From NCBI GenBank assembly GCA_022729775.1, contig DZBA01000227.1, forward strand, positions 1 to 5,637: a stretch of 5,637 bases of DNA, written 5' to 3'. Every line of letters starts with the position of its first letter. Positions within the stretch are counted from its first letter, which is position 1. The notes under the pieces are model-generated. The model did no database searches and was not told the origin of the DNA. It saw only the letters and a program-made list of their open reading frames with translations. A program made the translations under genes and the position numbers. This DNA comes from Anaerolinea thermophila (lineage in GTDB: Bacteria; Chloroflexota; Anaerolineae; Anaerolineales; Villigracilaceae). Below are positions 1-5,548 of the stretch, one piece after another.

Positions 1-174
1 GCTTCACGATTTATCATCATAAACAATCAATTGAATTTCATCGCCGCGCCAGATTTTGAATCTCCCACAGATATTGGCGGGAATAATATCTATGAGGTTA
101 TCCTGCAAATCCACGATGGAAGTTCGCAATCCTCACAGATGTTGACGGTAACCGTTACAGACGCGCTCAATTAA
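1..174 (+). CDS. C-terminal end of a cadherin-like domain surface protein (partial, 5' end outside window)
   Basis: Frame 1 is open from the first base to a TAA at 172-174, giving 57 residues that end ...VTVTDALN. The pattern is that of the second half of a bacterial cadherin-like repeat: a beta strand (LNFIAAPDFESPTD), then a Gly-Gly-Asn-Asn turn, then the strand IYEVILQIHDG and a final strand MLTVTVTDALN. In this family the Asp/Glu/Asn residues of the APDFE, DIGGNN and DG segments usually bind calcium. Such domains occur as tandem repeats in large extracellular adhesins or surface proteins, so the missing upstream part is probably long and secreted. That is family knowledge, not visible here. 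The protein stops directly after the domain, with no sorting motif or C-terminal membrane helix. No start codon can be assigned. The next gene lies 224 bases downstream on the same strand, but a hairpin pair intervenes, so co-transcription is uncertain. Confidence 0.8.
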   Translation, partial: ASRFIIINNQLNFIAAPDFESPTDIGGNNIYEVILQIHDGSSQSSQMLTVTVTDALN

Positions 175-211
175 GACATTTTTTATCAAGCATCAGTAGA
201 TCACAAAATGC

Positions 212-264
212 TACGGAGGATTGCCAAATCCTCCGTACACCTGCGGGATTTGGCAATCCCGCAG
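212..264. repeat. Twin-hairpin element A (two perfect stem-loops with complementary loops)
   Basis: Two perfect hairpins stand three bases apart. The first has an 11-bp stem (212-222 with 227-237, arm TACGGAGGATT) and the loop GCCA at 223-226. The second has a 10-bp stem (241-250 with 255-264, arm CTGCGGGATT) and the loop TGGC at 251-254. The two loops are exact reverse complements. The 14-base cores at 218-231 and 246-259 are also exact reverse complements, so the pair resembles two REP units in inverted orientation (BIME-like). It starts 37 bases after the stop of the upstream gene and has no T-run, so it is not a classic intrinsic terminator. It may protect the 3' end of the upstream mRNA or be a mobile REP-like repeat; the sequence alone does not decide. 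Confidence 0.8.
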
Positions 265-285
265 AGCAAATCGTGAAGTACTGAG

Positions 286-291
286 TATAAT
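286..291 (+). promoter_or_regulatory. Possible -10 box (TATAAT) upstream of the 399 gene
   Basis: A perfect TATAAT lies 107 bases before the ATG at 399. No good -35 box sits 16-18 bases upstream: that position falls in the 3' arm of the second hairpin of element A (around 263-268, AGAGCA). A TG at 282-283 is one base too far upstream for a standard extended -10. If it is used, the 5' untranslated region would be about 100 bases. A second AT-rich hexamer (TATATT, 357-362) also lacks a partner. This rests on a consensus match only. Confidence 0.3.
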
Positions 292-398
292 TAAGGCGGC
301 GCATTCAATACCAGCTCGTCAAAGTAGATAGTCGAGCGGCTTTCTTAACGCCATCGTATATTCCAACTGTTGTTTCGAAAATAAAAAGGAGAAACATA

Positions 399-2096
399 AT
401 GAAAAAACGCCCTCTCGTAATTGTTCTTTCGATTATAGGCGCATGCATTCTTATAACAGTTTGCGGAGTTGTTGCGTCCTCGATATTCGGTGACAGCGCG
501 TCTACCGAAGAAGTAACAAGCAGTGAATCAAGCGGAGAAGAAACTGAAAGCGGAGAAGCAGCCACCAGCGAGCCCGGTACAGTGGTCTCAAGCGGAGAAT
601 TTAACTTTGACCCGCAGGTCAATGGGTTTAGTTTCCCCAATTACGGCAGCGACATTCCAGCCACCAACTTAACCCCGGCTGAAATGCGCCGTATGTTTGG
701 CGATCAGGCTTGTTCGGATATCAACGGGGATGAGTGCATTCTCACGCCGCCTGCCGCGCAATGGATGGAACAAGTCAACGGCGCAATGGCGGGCGGACAC
801 TGTGAAGGCATGGCAGTCCTTAGTTTAATGATGTACACCAATCAGGTTTCGCCCTCTGACTTTGGCGGCTCGGTTGCCAGCGACCTCGACATCAACGACG
901 AAAAACTCCAACGCGAACTCGCGTATTGGTGGGCAACCCAGGCTGTGTCTCCGACCAATACCAGCGTGATTAAGGGAACACCCCTGGAAATTATGGAAAT
1001 TGTCCAGCAAATGGATGTCAGCGGCGAAACATACACCATCGGCATCTACAAACAGGATGGCTCTGCCGGTCACGCCATTACGCCCATCGGCGTCGCGGAC
1101 AAAGGCGACGGTTTGTTTGCAATCCTCGCTTACGATAACAACTATCCGGGCGAAACGCGCGAGCTCTACATCGACTCCCGCGATAATTCATGGTCGTACG
1201 AAACGTCCATCAACCCGCAAGTGCAATCGGATGTTTGGTCTGGCAACGCAGATACAAAAACCCTCGACCTGACTCCCACCTCGGCGCGCGTTGTCCAGCA
1301 GGAATGTTACTTCTGCGCCGGCGGATATGCAAGCACAGGCGGAAAGCTCGCCTCGCAAACTGAAAAGATGAATGACGTCTTTTTGGATGGCGACGGTCAC
1401 ATCTTGATTACGGATGAGAGCGGCAACCGGCTCGGCTACATGGATGGAAAGATTGTCAACGAAATCCCCGGCGCAAAATATAGCCTGTTCCGCATGGGAA
1501 CGAGTTTGGAAGCTCCCGAACCGGTTTATTCGCTCCCAGCCAATTTGGACATCACCATCACAATTGACGGCACGGACTTAACCGAAGAAACCCTCACCGA
1601 CCTGGTTCTCATCGGACCCGGATACAGCATCGGCGTTGAAGAAATTTACCTCACCCCCGGACAAGTGGATGTCGCCTACTTCTACCCTGCGGATGAAACA
1701 ATCGCCTACGAAACGCTCGCGGATGAAGCGCCGAATATCGTCTTCGGTATCGAAAACCCCGAAGCGGAAGCCGATTACTATTTCGAAATCTACGGCGCGG
1801 ACATCACCGGCGGCGGTATCATCACCGCATGGCTCGACAGCAAAGCAGGCGATTTGTTAATCAACACCGAAAAGTTGAACGCCGAAGGCGAATTCAACTT
1901 TTACATGACCCGCGTTACAGAAGAAACCGAAGATGAATTTGCCGCGGAAGAAATCGCGCTCAAAGAAGGCGCGCTGGTCTACATCAACTACGCGGAATGG
2001 AACGACGCCAACCCCGAAGGAATCTACTTCGGCGTTGACCTCGACGGCGACGGCAACATTGATGACGAGTATGTAGTGGGCGATTCCGGCGAGTAA
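399..2096 (+). CDS. Membrane-anchored/secreted protein with predicted papain-like cysteine-peptidase domain; function unknown
   Basis: I do not recognise a named family. The start is fixed by AAGGAG at 386-391, seven bases before ATG. Residues 2-4 (KKR) and a hydrophobic stretch at about 6-30 form a signal peptide or signal anchor; IIGAC ending at C16 is a poor lipobox with a short h-region. Residues 31-66 are a Ser/Glu/Gly/Thr-rich linker. The core (about 68-300) has a Cys in GGHCEGMAV (C135) before a hydrophobic helix, a His in GHAITPIGV (H225) and YDNNYPG (D246/N247) before a beta hairpin. This Cys-His-Asn/Asp order matches papain or C39-like folds, so peptidase or transferase activity is inferred. 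Extra cysteines C105/C113 and C303-x-x-C306 may form disulfides or bind metal. Residues 320-540 look beta-rich. Residues 547-556 (DLDGDGNIDD) match a Ca-binding Asp loop like those of dockerin or thrombospondin type 3 repeats. A strong terminator follows, so it probably ends its transcription unit. Confidence 0.85.
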   Translation: MKKRPLVIVLSIIGACILITVCGVVASSIFGDSASTEEVTSSESSGEETESGEAATSEPGTVVSSGEFNFDPQVNGFSFPNYGSDIPATNLTPAEMRRMFGDQACSDINGDECILTPPAAQWMEQVNGAMAGGHCEGMAVLSLMMYTNQVSPSDFGGSVASDLDINDEKLQRELAYWWATQAVSPTNTSVIKGTPLEIMEIVQQMDVSGETYTIGIYKQDGSAGHAITPIGVADKGDGLFAILAYDNNYPGETRELYIDSRDNSWSYETSINPQVQSDVWSGNADTKTLDLTPTSARVVQQECYFCAGGYASTGGKLASQTEKMNDVFLDGDGHILITDESGNRLGYMDGKIVNEIPGAKYSLFRMGTSLEAPEPVYSLPANLDITITIDGTDLTEETLTDLVLIGPGYSIGVEEIYLTPGQVDVAYFYPADETIAYETLADEAPNIVFGIENPEAEADYYFEIYGADITGGGIITAWLDSKAGDLLINTEKLNAEGEFNFYMTRVTEETEDEFAAEEIALKEGALVYINYAEWNDANPEGIYFGVDLDGDGNIDDEYVVGDSGE

Positions 2097-2110
2097 AAAG
2101 AAGAGTAACA

Positions 2111-2155
2111 AAACAAAAACCCTAAAGGTCTTTACGGCTTTTAGGGTTTTTGTTT
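2111..2155. terminator. Strong intrinsic terminator, bidirectional
   Basis: A perfect 16-bp stem (2111-2126 with 2140-2155) encloses a 13-base loop, with the CCC/GGG core flanked by A- and T-rich arms. It starts 15 bases after the stop at 2094-2096. The 3' arm itself ends in a T-rich run (TTTTTGTTT), giving the U-tract. Read from the minus strand, the downstream arm is followed by a similar run (TTTTTGTTTTGTT), so it could also stop transcripts coming from the SUI1 gene about 310 bases away. Confidence 0.85.
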
Positions 2156-2164
2156 GAAAATTCA

Positions 2165-2220
2165 AACGCCCCGTTGAAGTGGCAACGAGGCGTTAAGGAG
2201 AATGCACCGGCGAAAGTGCA
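2165..2220. other. Two small adjacent stem-loops downstream of the terminator
   Basis: The first hairpin pairs AACGCC (2165-2170) with GGCGTT (2189-2194), then CGTTG (2172-2176) with CAACG (2183-2187), across one C/A mismatch, with a six-base loop. The second pairs TGCAC (2203-2207) with GTGCA (2216-2220) around CGGCGAAA. Between them is AAGGAG at 2195-2200, which looks like a Shine-Dalgarno sequence but leads to no usable gene. I recognise no known RNA family. It could be part of a small RNA or incidental structure. Confidence 0.35.
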
Positions 2221-2279
2221 GTTCTTATGAAGTTAGGCTCTTGTGAAGAAAAGCGAAGAAATGTTATCTATCACAACAG

Positions 2280-2315
2280 TTGACAAAATATAACACCTAA
2301 AAAGTGATTTGTCAA
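2280..2315. repeat. 8-bp inverted repeat (TTGACAAA / TTTGTCAA) in AT-rich spacer
   Basis: TTGACAAA at 2280-2287 is the exact reverse complement of TTTGTCAA at 2308-2315, separated by 20 AT-rich bases, so the half-site centres are 28 bp apart (about 2.7 helical turns). This could be an operator for a dimeric regulator, but no gene start lies nearby on either strand to be controlled, so a role is unclear. TTGACA also equals a -35 consensus, but no -10 box follows at a standard spacing. Confidence 0.35.
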
Positions 2316-2355
2316 ATATAAATTAACTCCGTGGTGCGCAAGGTTGTCGCCGGGA

Positions 2356-2399
2356 CTGCAAAATCTCCCGATTTTGCAGCGAAAGTCAGGAGACTTTCG
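2356..2399. repeat. Twin-hairpin element B (two adjacent perfect stem-loops, partly complementary loops)
   Basis: A 10-bp stem (2356-2365 with 2370-2379, arm CTGCAAAATC, loop TCCC) is followed with no gap by an 8-bp stem (2380-2387 with 2392-2399, arm CGAAAGTC, loop AGGA). TCTCC at 2364-2368 is complementary to GGAGA at 2389-2393, so the loops could pair as in element A. There is no T-run on either side. It lies 65 bases beyond the SUI1 stop, in the gap between convergent genes, a usual position for REP-like elements. Its sequence differs from element A; only the design is shared. Confidence 0.75.
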
Positions 2400-2464
2400 A
2401 ATCCGTGCAAAATGTAGTCGGGGGTTTTAAGGCGCAAAGGAAAAATCTTTTGGCAAGGAGGCTG

Positions 2465-2797
2465 TTACCCGCCTGCGATTTTGACCTTATACCCAAGTTT
2501 CTTCAACTCATCCGCGATGCGCTCGCGATGCTCCCCTTGAATTTCTATCTCGCCATCTTTGACAGTTCCGCCGGTGCCGCAAACTTGTTTAAGACGCCTG
2601 GCGAGTTCTTTCATATCATCATCAGAAAGAATCAACTTCTTCACGAGTGTGACCACCTTGCCGCCGCGCCCCTTGGAATCGCGGTGCAGGTACGCGGTTT
2701 GTTCGCCCGGCGGAAGCGACTTCACCCGGCGGGCATTCTCTTCCCGCTTGCGCATATCGCCAGAATCAGAAGACCAAACAGTATGGTTATTGGACAT
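2465..2797 (-). CDS. SUI1/YciH-family translation initiation factor (bacterial eIF1 homologue)
   Basis: This is a 110-residue protein, about the length of E. coli YciH (108). Residues 1-14 match the usual N-terminus (VWSSDSGD, like the V/Y-S-T-D-x-G of YciH). The SUI1 domain fills about 36-110: HRDSKGRGGKVVTLV (38-52), LSDDDMKELARRLKQ (57-71), the hallmark CGTGGTVKDGEIEIQGEHR (73-91) and the closing GYKVKIAGG (102-110). Family members bind the small ribosomal subunit near the P site and in bacteria have been linked to start-codon fidelity; the cellular role in most bacteria is still poorly defined. An in-frame ATG five codons upstream (2812) lacks a ribosome site, whereas the ATG at 2797 has GAGGTG at 2807-2802, so I chose the latter. 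The gene diverges from the MFS gene and seems monocistronic. Confidence 0.93.
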   Translation of the reverse strand: MSNNHTVWSSDSGDMRKREENARRVKSLPPGEQTAYLHRDSKGRGGKVVTLVKKLILSDDDMKELARRLKQVCGTGGTVKDGEIEIQGEHRERIADELKKLGYKVKIAGG

Positions 2798-2851
2798 GAA
2801 ACACCTCATCAAATAATATTAATCATACCGCAGGTCAGGTACAATGCAGCC
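2798..2851. promoter_or_regulatory. Divergent promoter region between SUI1 (-) and MFS (+) genes
   Basis: These 54 bases must hold the start signals of both genes unless they are read through from elsewhere. On the plus strand, TACAAT at 2840-2845 lies six bases before the MFS ATG, with no clear -35. On the minus strand, a TTGTAC / 17 bases / TAATAT arrangement precedes the SUI1 ribosome site. Both matches are partial. The sequences would overlap, so the two promoters may compete or be co-regulated. Confidence 0.4.
2802..2807 (-). promoter_or_regulatory. Ribosome binding site deciding the SUI1 start
   Basis: On the minus strand, GAGGTG ends four bases before the ATG at 2797. It matches six bases of the anti-Shine-Dalgarno complement. 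It excludes the upstream in-frame ATGs at 2812 and 2809, which have no such sequence in front. Confidence 0.65.
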
Positions 2852-4114
2852 ATGCTTACATCACTGGAAAAAAATATTCGCCAGAATTTGAAGTACAACG
2901 TAGCCGCCAACTTGACCGATGGCTCGCTCTTTGGCTTCGCAATTGGGTTCGCCTCCTTCAGCGGCGTGCTGCCGCTCTTCGTCGCATCCATGACCAGTTC
3001 TGCGATGCTGATTGGACTCGTCCCCGCGATTCATTCCGTCGGCTGGCAATTGCCGCAGCTGTTCACCGCGAGTTATGTCTCGCGCCTGCGAAAATACAAG
3101 CGCACGGTTTTATTGATGACCATCCATGAGCGCGTCCCATTTTTGGGGTTTGCCGTCACCGCGCTTTTGCTCCCCTATATTGGTTTGCAAGCGGGGCTGA
3201 TACTCACATTTTTCCTGCTGGTCTGGCAGGGACTCGGCGGCGGATTTACAGCCAACGCATGGCAATCCATGATTTCGAAAATCATCCCACCTGAAGCGCG
3301 CGGAACTTTCTTCGGGTTTCAAGCCGGGCTTGCGAATCTCTTTGTCAGCGGGGCTGCCATCATCGCAGGCTACCTGCTCGATTATTTAGATTCACCGCTG
3401 GACTTCGCGGCTTGTTTCTTCATCTCAAGTATTTTCTTTGCCCTGTCATGGTTTGCGCTGGCGCTCACCCGCGAGCCGGAAGATACCGAAAAAGTCATTC
3501 CCGAAAAAAAGACGCACTTCTGGGATGACTCTAAAAAAATATTACGAAAAGACGCAAACTTTAACTGGTTTCTTGCCGCGCGGTTTTTATCACAATTTGC
3601 CACAATGGGATTTTCCTTCTACATCATTTATGCCTTGCGTAAATTCAACATGAATGAAGTCACTGCCGGGTATTTCATTGCCACGTTTACCATCGCGCAA
3701 ACCGTTGCCAATATGGGCATGGGTTGGATTGGCGATAAAATCGGGCATCGCGCCATGCTTATTCTCGGAGCGGTTGCCGCGCTGCTGAGCGCCGTCCTGG
3801 CATGGAACGCCGCTTCGCTGGCGTGGTTCTACCCCATCTTCATCCTTTCAGGAATCGCCAACGTTTCCATTTGGACCATCGGTATGACCATGACAGTAGA
3901 CTTTGGCGCGGAATCAGAACGCCCCATTTACATCGGGCTTTCACAAACGCTCACCGCGCCCGCCACCATCCTTGCGCCACTCGTCGGAGGATTTATTGTA
4001 GACGCGGCAGGGTTCATTCCCACTTTTATCATTTCTACCGCGCTTTCGGTTGTGATGATCGTCATCCTTGTTTTTATGGTGAAAGACCCGCGCAGACATG
4101 TGTTTGTAAAATAA
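2852..4114 (+). CDS. Major facilitator superfamily (MFS) transporter, substrate unknown
   Basis: The 420-residue protein has the standard MFS size and twelve predicted helices, roughly at 24-46, 50-74, 85-107, 112-134, 153-175, 185-206, 240-262, 270-293, 301-320, 322-347, 360-385 and 388-410, with a charged cytoplasmic loop at 207-236 between the two halves. The helix 8-9 loop carries a good copy of MFS motif A (GWIGDKIGHR, 291-300); the helix 2-3 copy is degenerate (SRLRKYKR, 77-84). PPEARGTFFGF (146-156) between helices 4 and 5 is typical of the superfamily. It would act as a proton-coupled carrier or exporter in the inner membrane; nothing visible points to a substrate. The frame stays open upstream to 2405, but that part lies antisense to the SUI1 gene and looks neither MFS-like nor hydrophobic, so the ATG at 2852 is preferred. 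Ribosome signal is weak (AGGT, 11 bases away), see the leaderless note. Confidence 0.9.
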   Translation: MLTSLEKNIRQNLKYNVAANLTDGSLFGFAIGFASFSGVLPLFVASMTSSAMLIGLVPAIHSVGWQLPQLFTASYVSRLRKYKRTVLLMTIHERVPFLGFAVTALLLPYIGLQAGLILTFFLLVWQGLGGGFTANAWQSMISKIIPPEARGTFFGFQAGLANLFVSGAAIIAGYLLDYLDSPLDFAACFFISSIFFALSWFALALTREPEDTEKVIPEKKTHFWDDSKKILRKDANFNWFLAARFLSQFATMGFSFYIIYALRKFNMNEVTAGYFIATFTIAQTVANMGMGWIGDKIGHRAMLILGAVAALLSAVLAWNAASLAWFYPIFILSGIANVSIWTIGMTMTVDFGAESERPIYIGLSQTLTAPATILAPLVGGFIVDAAGFIPTFIISTALSVVMIVILVFMVKDPRRHVFVK

Positions 4115-4146
4115 AAAGTTCCAACTGGAATACAGGTGGAACTTTT
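4114..4146. terminator. Shared bidirectional terminator between convergent MFS and glgC genes
   Basis: AAAAGTTCCA (4114-4123) pairs perfectly with TGGAACTTTT (4137-4146) around a 13-base loop. The stem begins on the last base of the MFS stop codon. On the plus strand the T-run is only four bases, inside the stem. On the minus strand the arm ends AACTTTTTATTTT, a better U-tract, so it probably works mainly for glgC, whose stop lies about 60 bases upstream on that strand. Confidence 0.75.
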
Positions 4147-4157
4147 ACGCAAGGCTG

Positions 4158-4180
4158 CCGGGTCGAGCCGCCCTGCCCGG
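4158..4180. other. GC-rich stem-loop 3' of glgC
   Basis: CCGGG (4158-4162) pairs with CCCGG (4176-4180) around a 13-base loop, and two more pairs (one G-T wobble) can extend the base. It lies between the glgC stop and the shared terminator and has no T-run. GGCT/AGCC at 4153-4156 and 4166-4169 gives a competing fold. It may be an mRNA 3'-end structure or chance in a GC-rich patch. Confidence 0.3.
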
Positions 4181-4207
4181 TAAATCATAAGTTGGTTTGT
4201 AGTTTCC

Positions 4208-5548
4208 CTAAAAGCTGACGGCTTCTCTAAACGGAACAATATCAAAACAAAAGTTACGCGCAGACTGCAACTCGGTTTCGTTGAAAGAGAATGCCTCAGG
4301 CACAATCAAAGTGTAATCGGGAATTTCCGCGTCTTTTGGGATGATGACGATTCCGTCGCGCACAAACCAATTTCCGCAGTCCATATCCACGCCGCGCGGG
4401 AAGGGACGAATCAGCACGCACTCGCCGATGCGGGCGTTCTTATCCAATATCGCGCCTTCAATCGAACTATACGCGCCAATGCCCACCGGGACGGTTGAAT
4501 GATTCTTTTCCGTCGAATATGAATCCGCGCCCATCACAATACAATCCTTGAGAGTCACGCCGCCTGAAATTTGGCTCCGCACCCCGATGACGGAGTGTTC
4601 GATTTTTGCGTCACGAATTTTGCAGCCTTCAGCAAGGATGACATCCTTGAGATCGCAGTCTTCCACCACTGAACTTGGCAGGTATAACGGAGCAGTATAG
4701 ATTGGGGATTTTTGCGAGTAAAAACTAAACGATGAATCAGGGACGGTAAAAGCAAGGTTGGTCTCATAAAAAGAGCGGATTGTGCCAATGTCCTGCCAAT
4801 AGCCTTCAAAAGCATAACCATATACGCCATGCGATTTAAGCGCTTCGGGAATCACATCGCTGCCGAAATCGTCATGGTCGGGGTGCTGCGTCAACAAGTC
4901 AATCAACGTTTGCGTGTTGAACATATAGATTCCCATCGAGCCGAGGAAGGGCGTCTCCGGGTCGCGGCGGCTGACCAGTTCATCTTGCACATTGGGGTCT
5001 GTCGGCTTCTCGACAAATTTCGAGATGCGGCAATTGGATTCGCATTTGAGGATGCCAAACCGCGCAGCATCTTCGCGCCTGACCGGTTGGACAGCGACTG
5101 TAACATCCGCGCCGCTCTCCCAATGGAATTTTGCCATTGCCTCGTAATCCATGCGATATAAATGATCGCCCGCAAGGATAAGAACATAATCCGCGCCCGC
5201 GCTCTGAATTTCGATTAATTGTTTGCGAACCGCGTCAGCTGTGCCTTGATACCAATCCGCGCAGTCGGGCGTTTGCGCTGCGGCGAGAATCTGCACCGAA
5301 CCGCGAAACGAATTCACGCTCCCATACGCGGCTGAGATATGACGATGCAAAGAAGCGGAGTTGAATTGGGTCAATACCGCGATGTTATAAATCCCGGAAT
5401 TAATACAATTGCTGACGGGAATGTCAATGAGGCGATACTTGCCCGCAATCGGGACGGCGGGTTTCGAGCGAACTTGCGTAAGCGGATGCAGGCGCGTACC
5501 GCGCCCGCCCCCCATAATGACAGCGAAGACATCATTCATGTTTGGCAT
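4208..5548 (-). CDS. glgC: Glucose-1-phosphate adenylyltransferase (ADP-glucose pyrophosphorylase)
   Basis: This cytoplasmic enzyme makes ADP-glucose and pyrophosphate from ATP and glucose-1-phosphate, the committed step of bacterial glycogen synthesis. Of 446 residues (E. coli GlgC 431), the first ~280 form the nucleotidyltransferase: GGGRGTRL (13-20), RSKPAVP then YRLIDIPVSNCINSG (38-52), WYQGTADAVR (99-108), AGDHLYRMDY (126-135) with catalytic D128, FVEKP (178-182), SMGIYMF (204-210) and WQDIGTI (251-257). The rest is a left-handed beta-helix domain for regulation and tetramer assembly, including HSVIGVRSQI (318-327), VPVGIG (353-358) and DKNARIG (369-375). Wording is closest to the cyanobacterial/plant type from memory; no alignment was run. 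About 30 residues follow the point where Anabaena GlgC ends. ATG at 5548 has AAGGAG at 5559-5554, five bases upstream; ATG at 5539 would be too far. No other glg gene is in the window. The 89-base leader has no convincing promoter. Confidence 0.96.
   Translation of the reverse strand: MPNMNDVFAVIMGGGRGTRLHPLTQVRSKPAVPIAGKYRLIDIPVSNCINSGIYNIAVLTQFNSASLHRHISAAYGSVNSFRGSVQILAAAQTPDCADWYQGTADAVRKQLIEIQSAGADYVLILAGDHLYRMDYEAMAKFHWESGADVTVAVQPVRREDAARFGILKCESNCRISKFVEKPTDPNVQDELVSRRDPETPFLGSMGIYMFNTQTLIDLLTQHPDHDDFGSDVIPEALKSHGVYGYAFEGYWQDIGTIRSFYETNLAFTVPDSSFSFYSQKSPIYTAPLYLPSSVVEDCDLKDVILAEGCKIRDAKIEHSVIGVRSQISGGVTLKDCIVMGADSYSTEKNHSTVPVGIGAYSSIEGAILDKNARIGECVLIRPFPRGVDMDCGNWFVRDGIVIIPKDAEIPDYTLIVPEAFSFNETELQSARNFCFDIVPFREAVSF

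Larger units (their letters stand above)
2097..2464. other. Gene-free region between the convergent peptidase-like and SUI1 genes
   Basis: No credible coding frame is present on either strand. From left to right it holds the bidirectional terminator (2111-2155), an 11-bp hairpin with one mismatch (2165-2194), a 5-bp hairpin (2203-2220), an AT-rich tract with an 8-bp inverted repeat (2280-2315) and twin-hairpin element B (2356-2399). The last 65 bases before the SUI1 stop show nothing clear. Since both flanking genes end here, most of it is 3' untranslated or spacer DNA, though an unannotated small RNA cannot be excluded. Confidence 0.7.

Noticed and set aside
305..640. 111-residue minus-strand open frame
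   Set aside because: It is antisense to the signal and linker region of the 399 gene; its Ser/Thr/Leu-rich sequence mirrors the repetitive linker, and there is no support for a gene.
2202..2246. 14-codon ORF after AAGGAG (2195-2200)
   Set aside because: Only one base separates the ribosome-like site from the ATG, and the peptide is tiny with no recognisable features.
2280..2322. TTGACA as a -35 box of a promoter
   Set aside because: The 16-18 base spacing gives no -10 match; the AT-rich hexamers TATAAC and TATAAA nearby are at the wrong distance.
205..2415. Shared CAAAATG next to both twin-hairpin elements
   Set aside because: It is only seven bases long and lies on opposite sides of the two elements, so it gives no sign of a common flank or target duplication.
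2405..2851. In-frame upstream extension of the MFS reading frame by about 149 residues
   Set aside because: It lies antisense to the clear SUI1 gene, overlaps element B's edge, lacks a ribosome site and adds sequence unlike an MFS N-terminus.
3802..4305. Overlapping open frames on both strands around the MFS 3' end and glgC 3' end
   Set aside because: They are out-of-frame shadows of the two real genes; the translations are rich in Arg/His/Cys with no domain signal.
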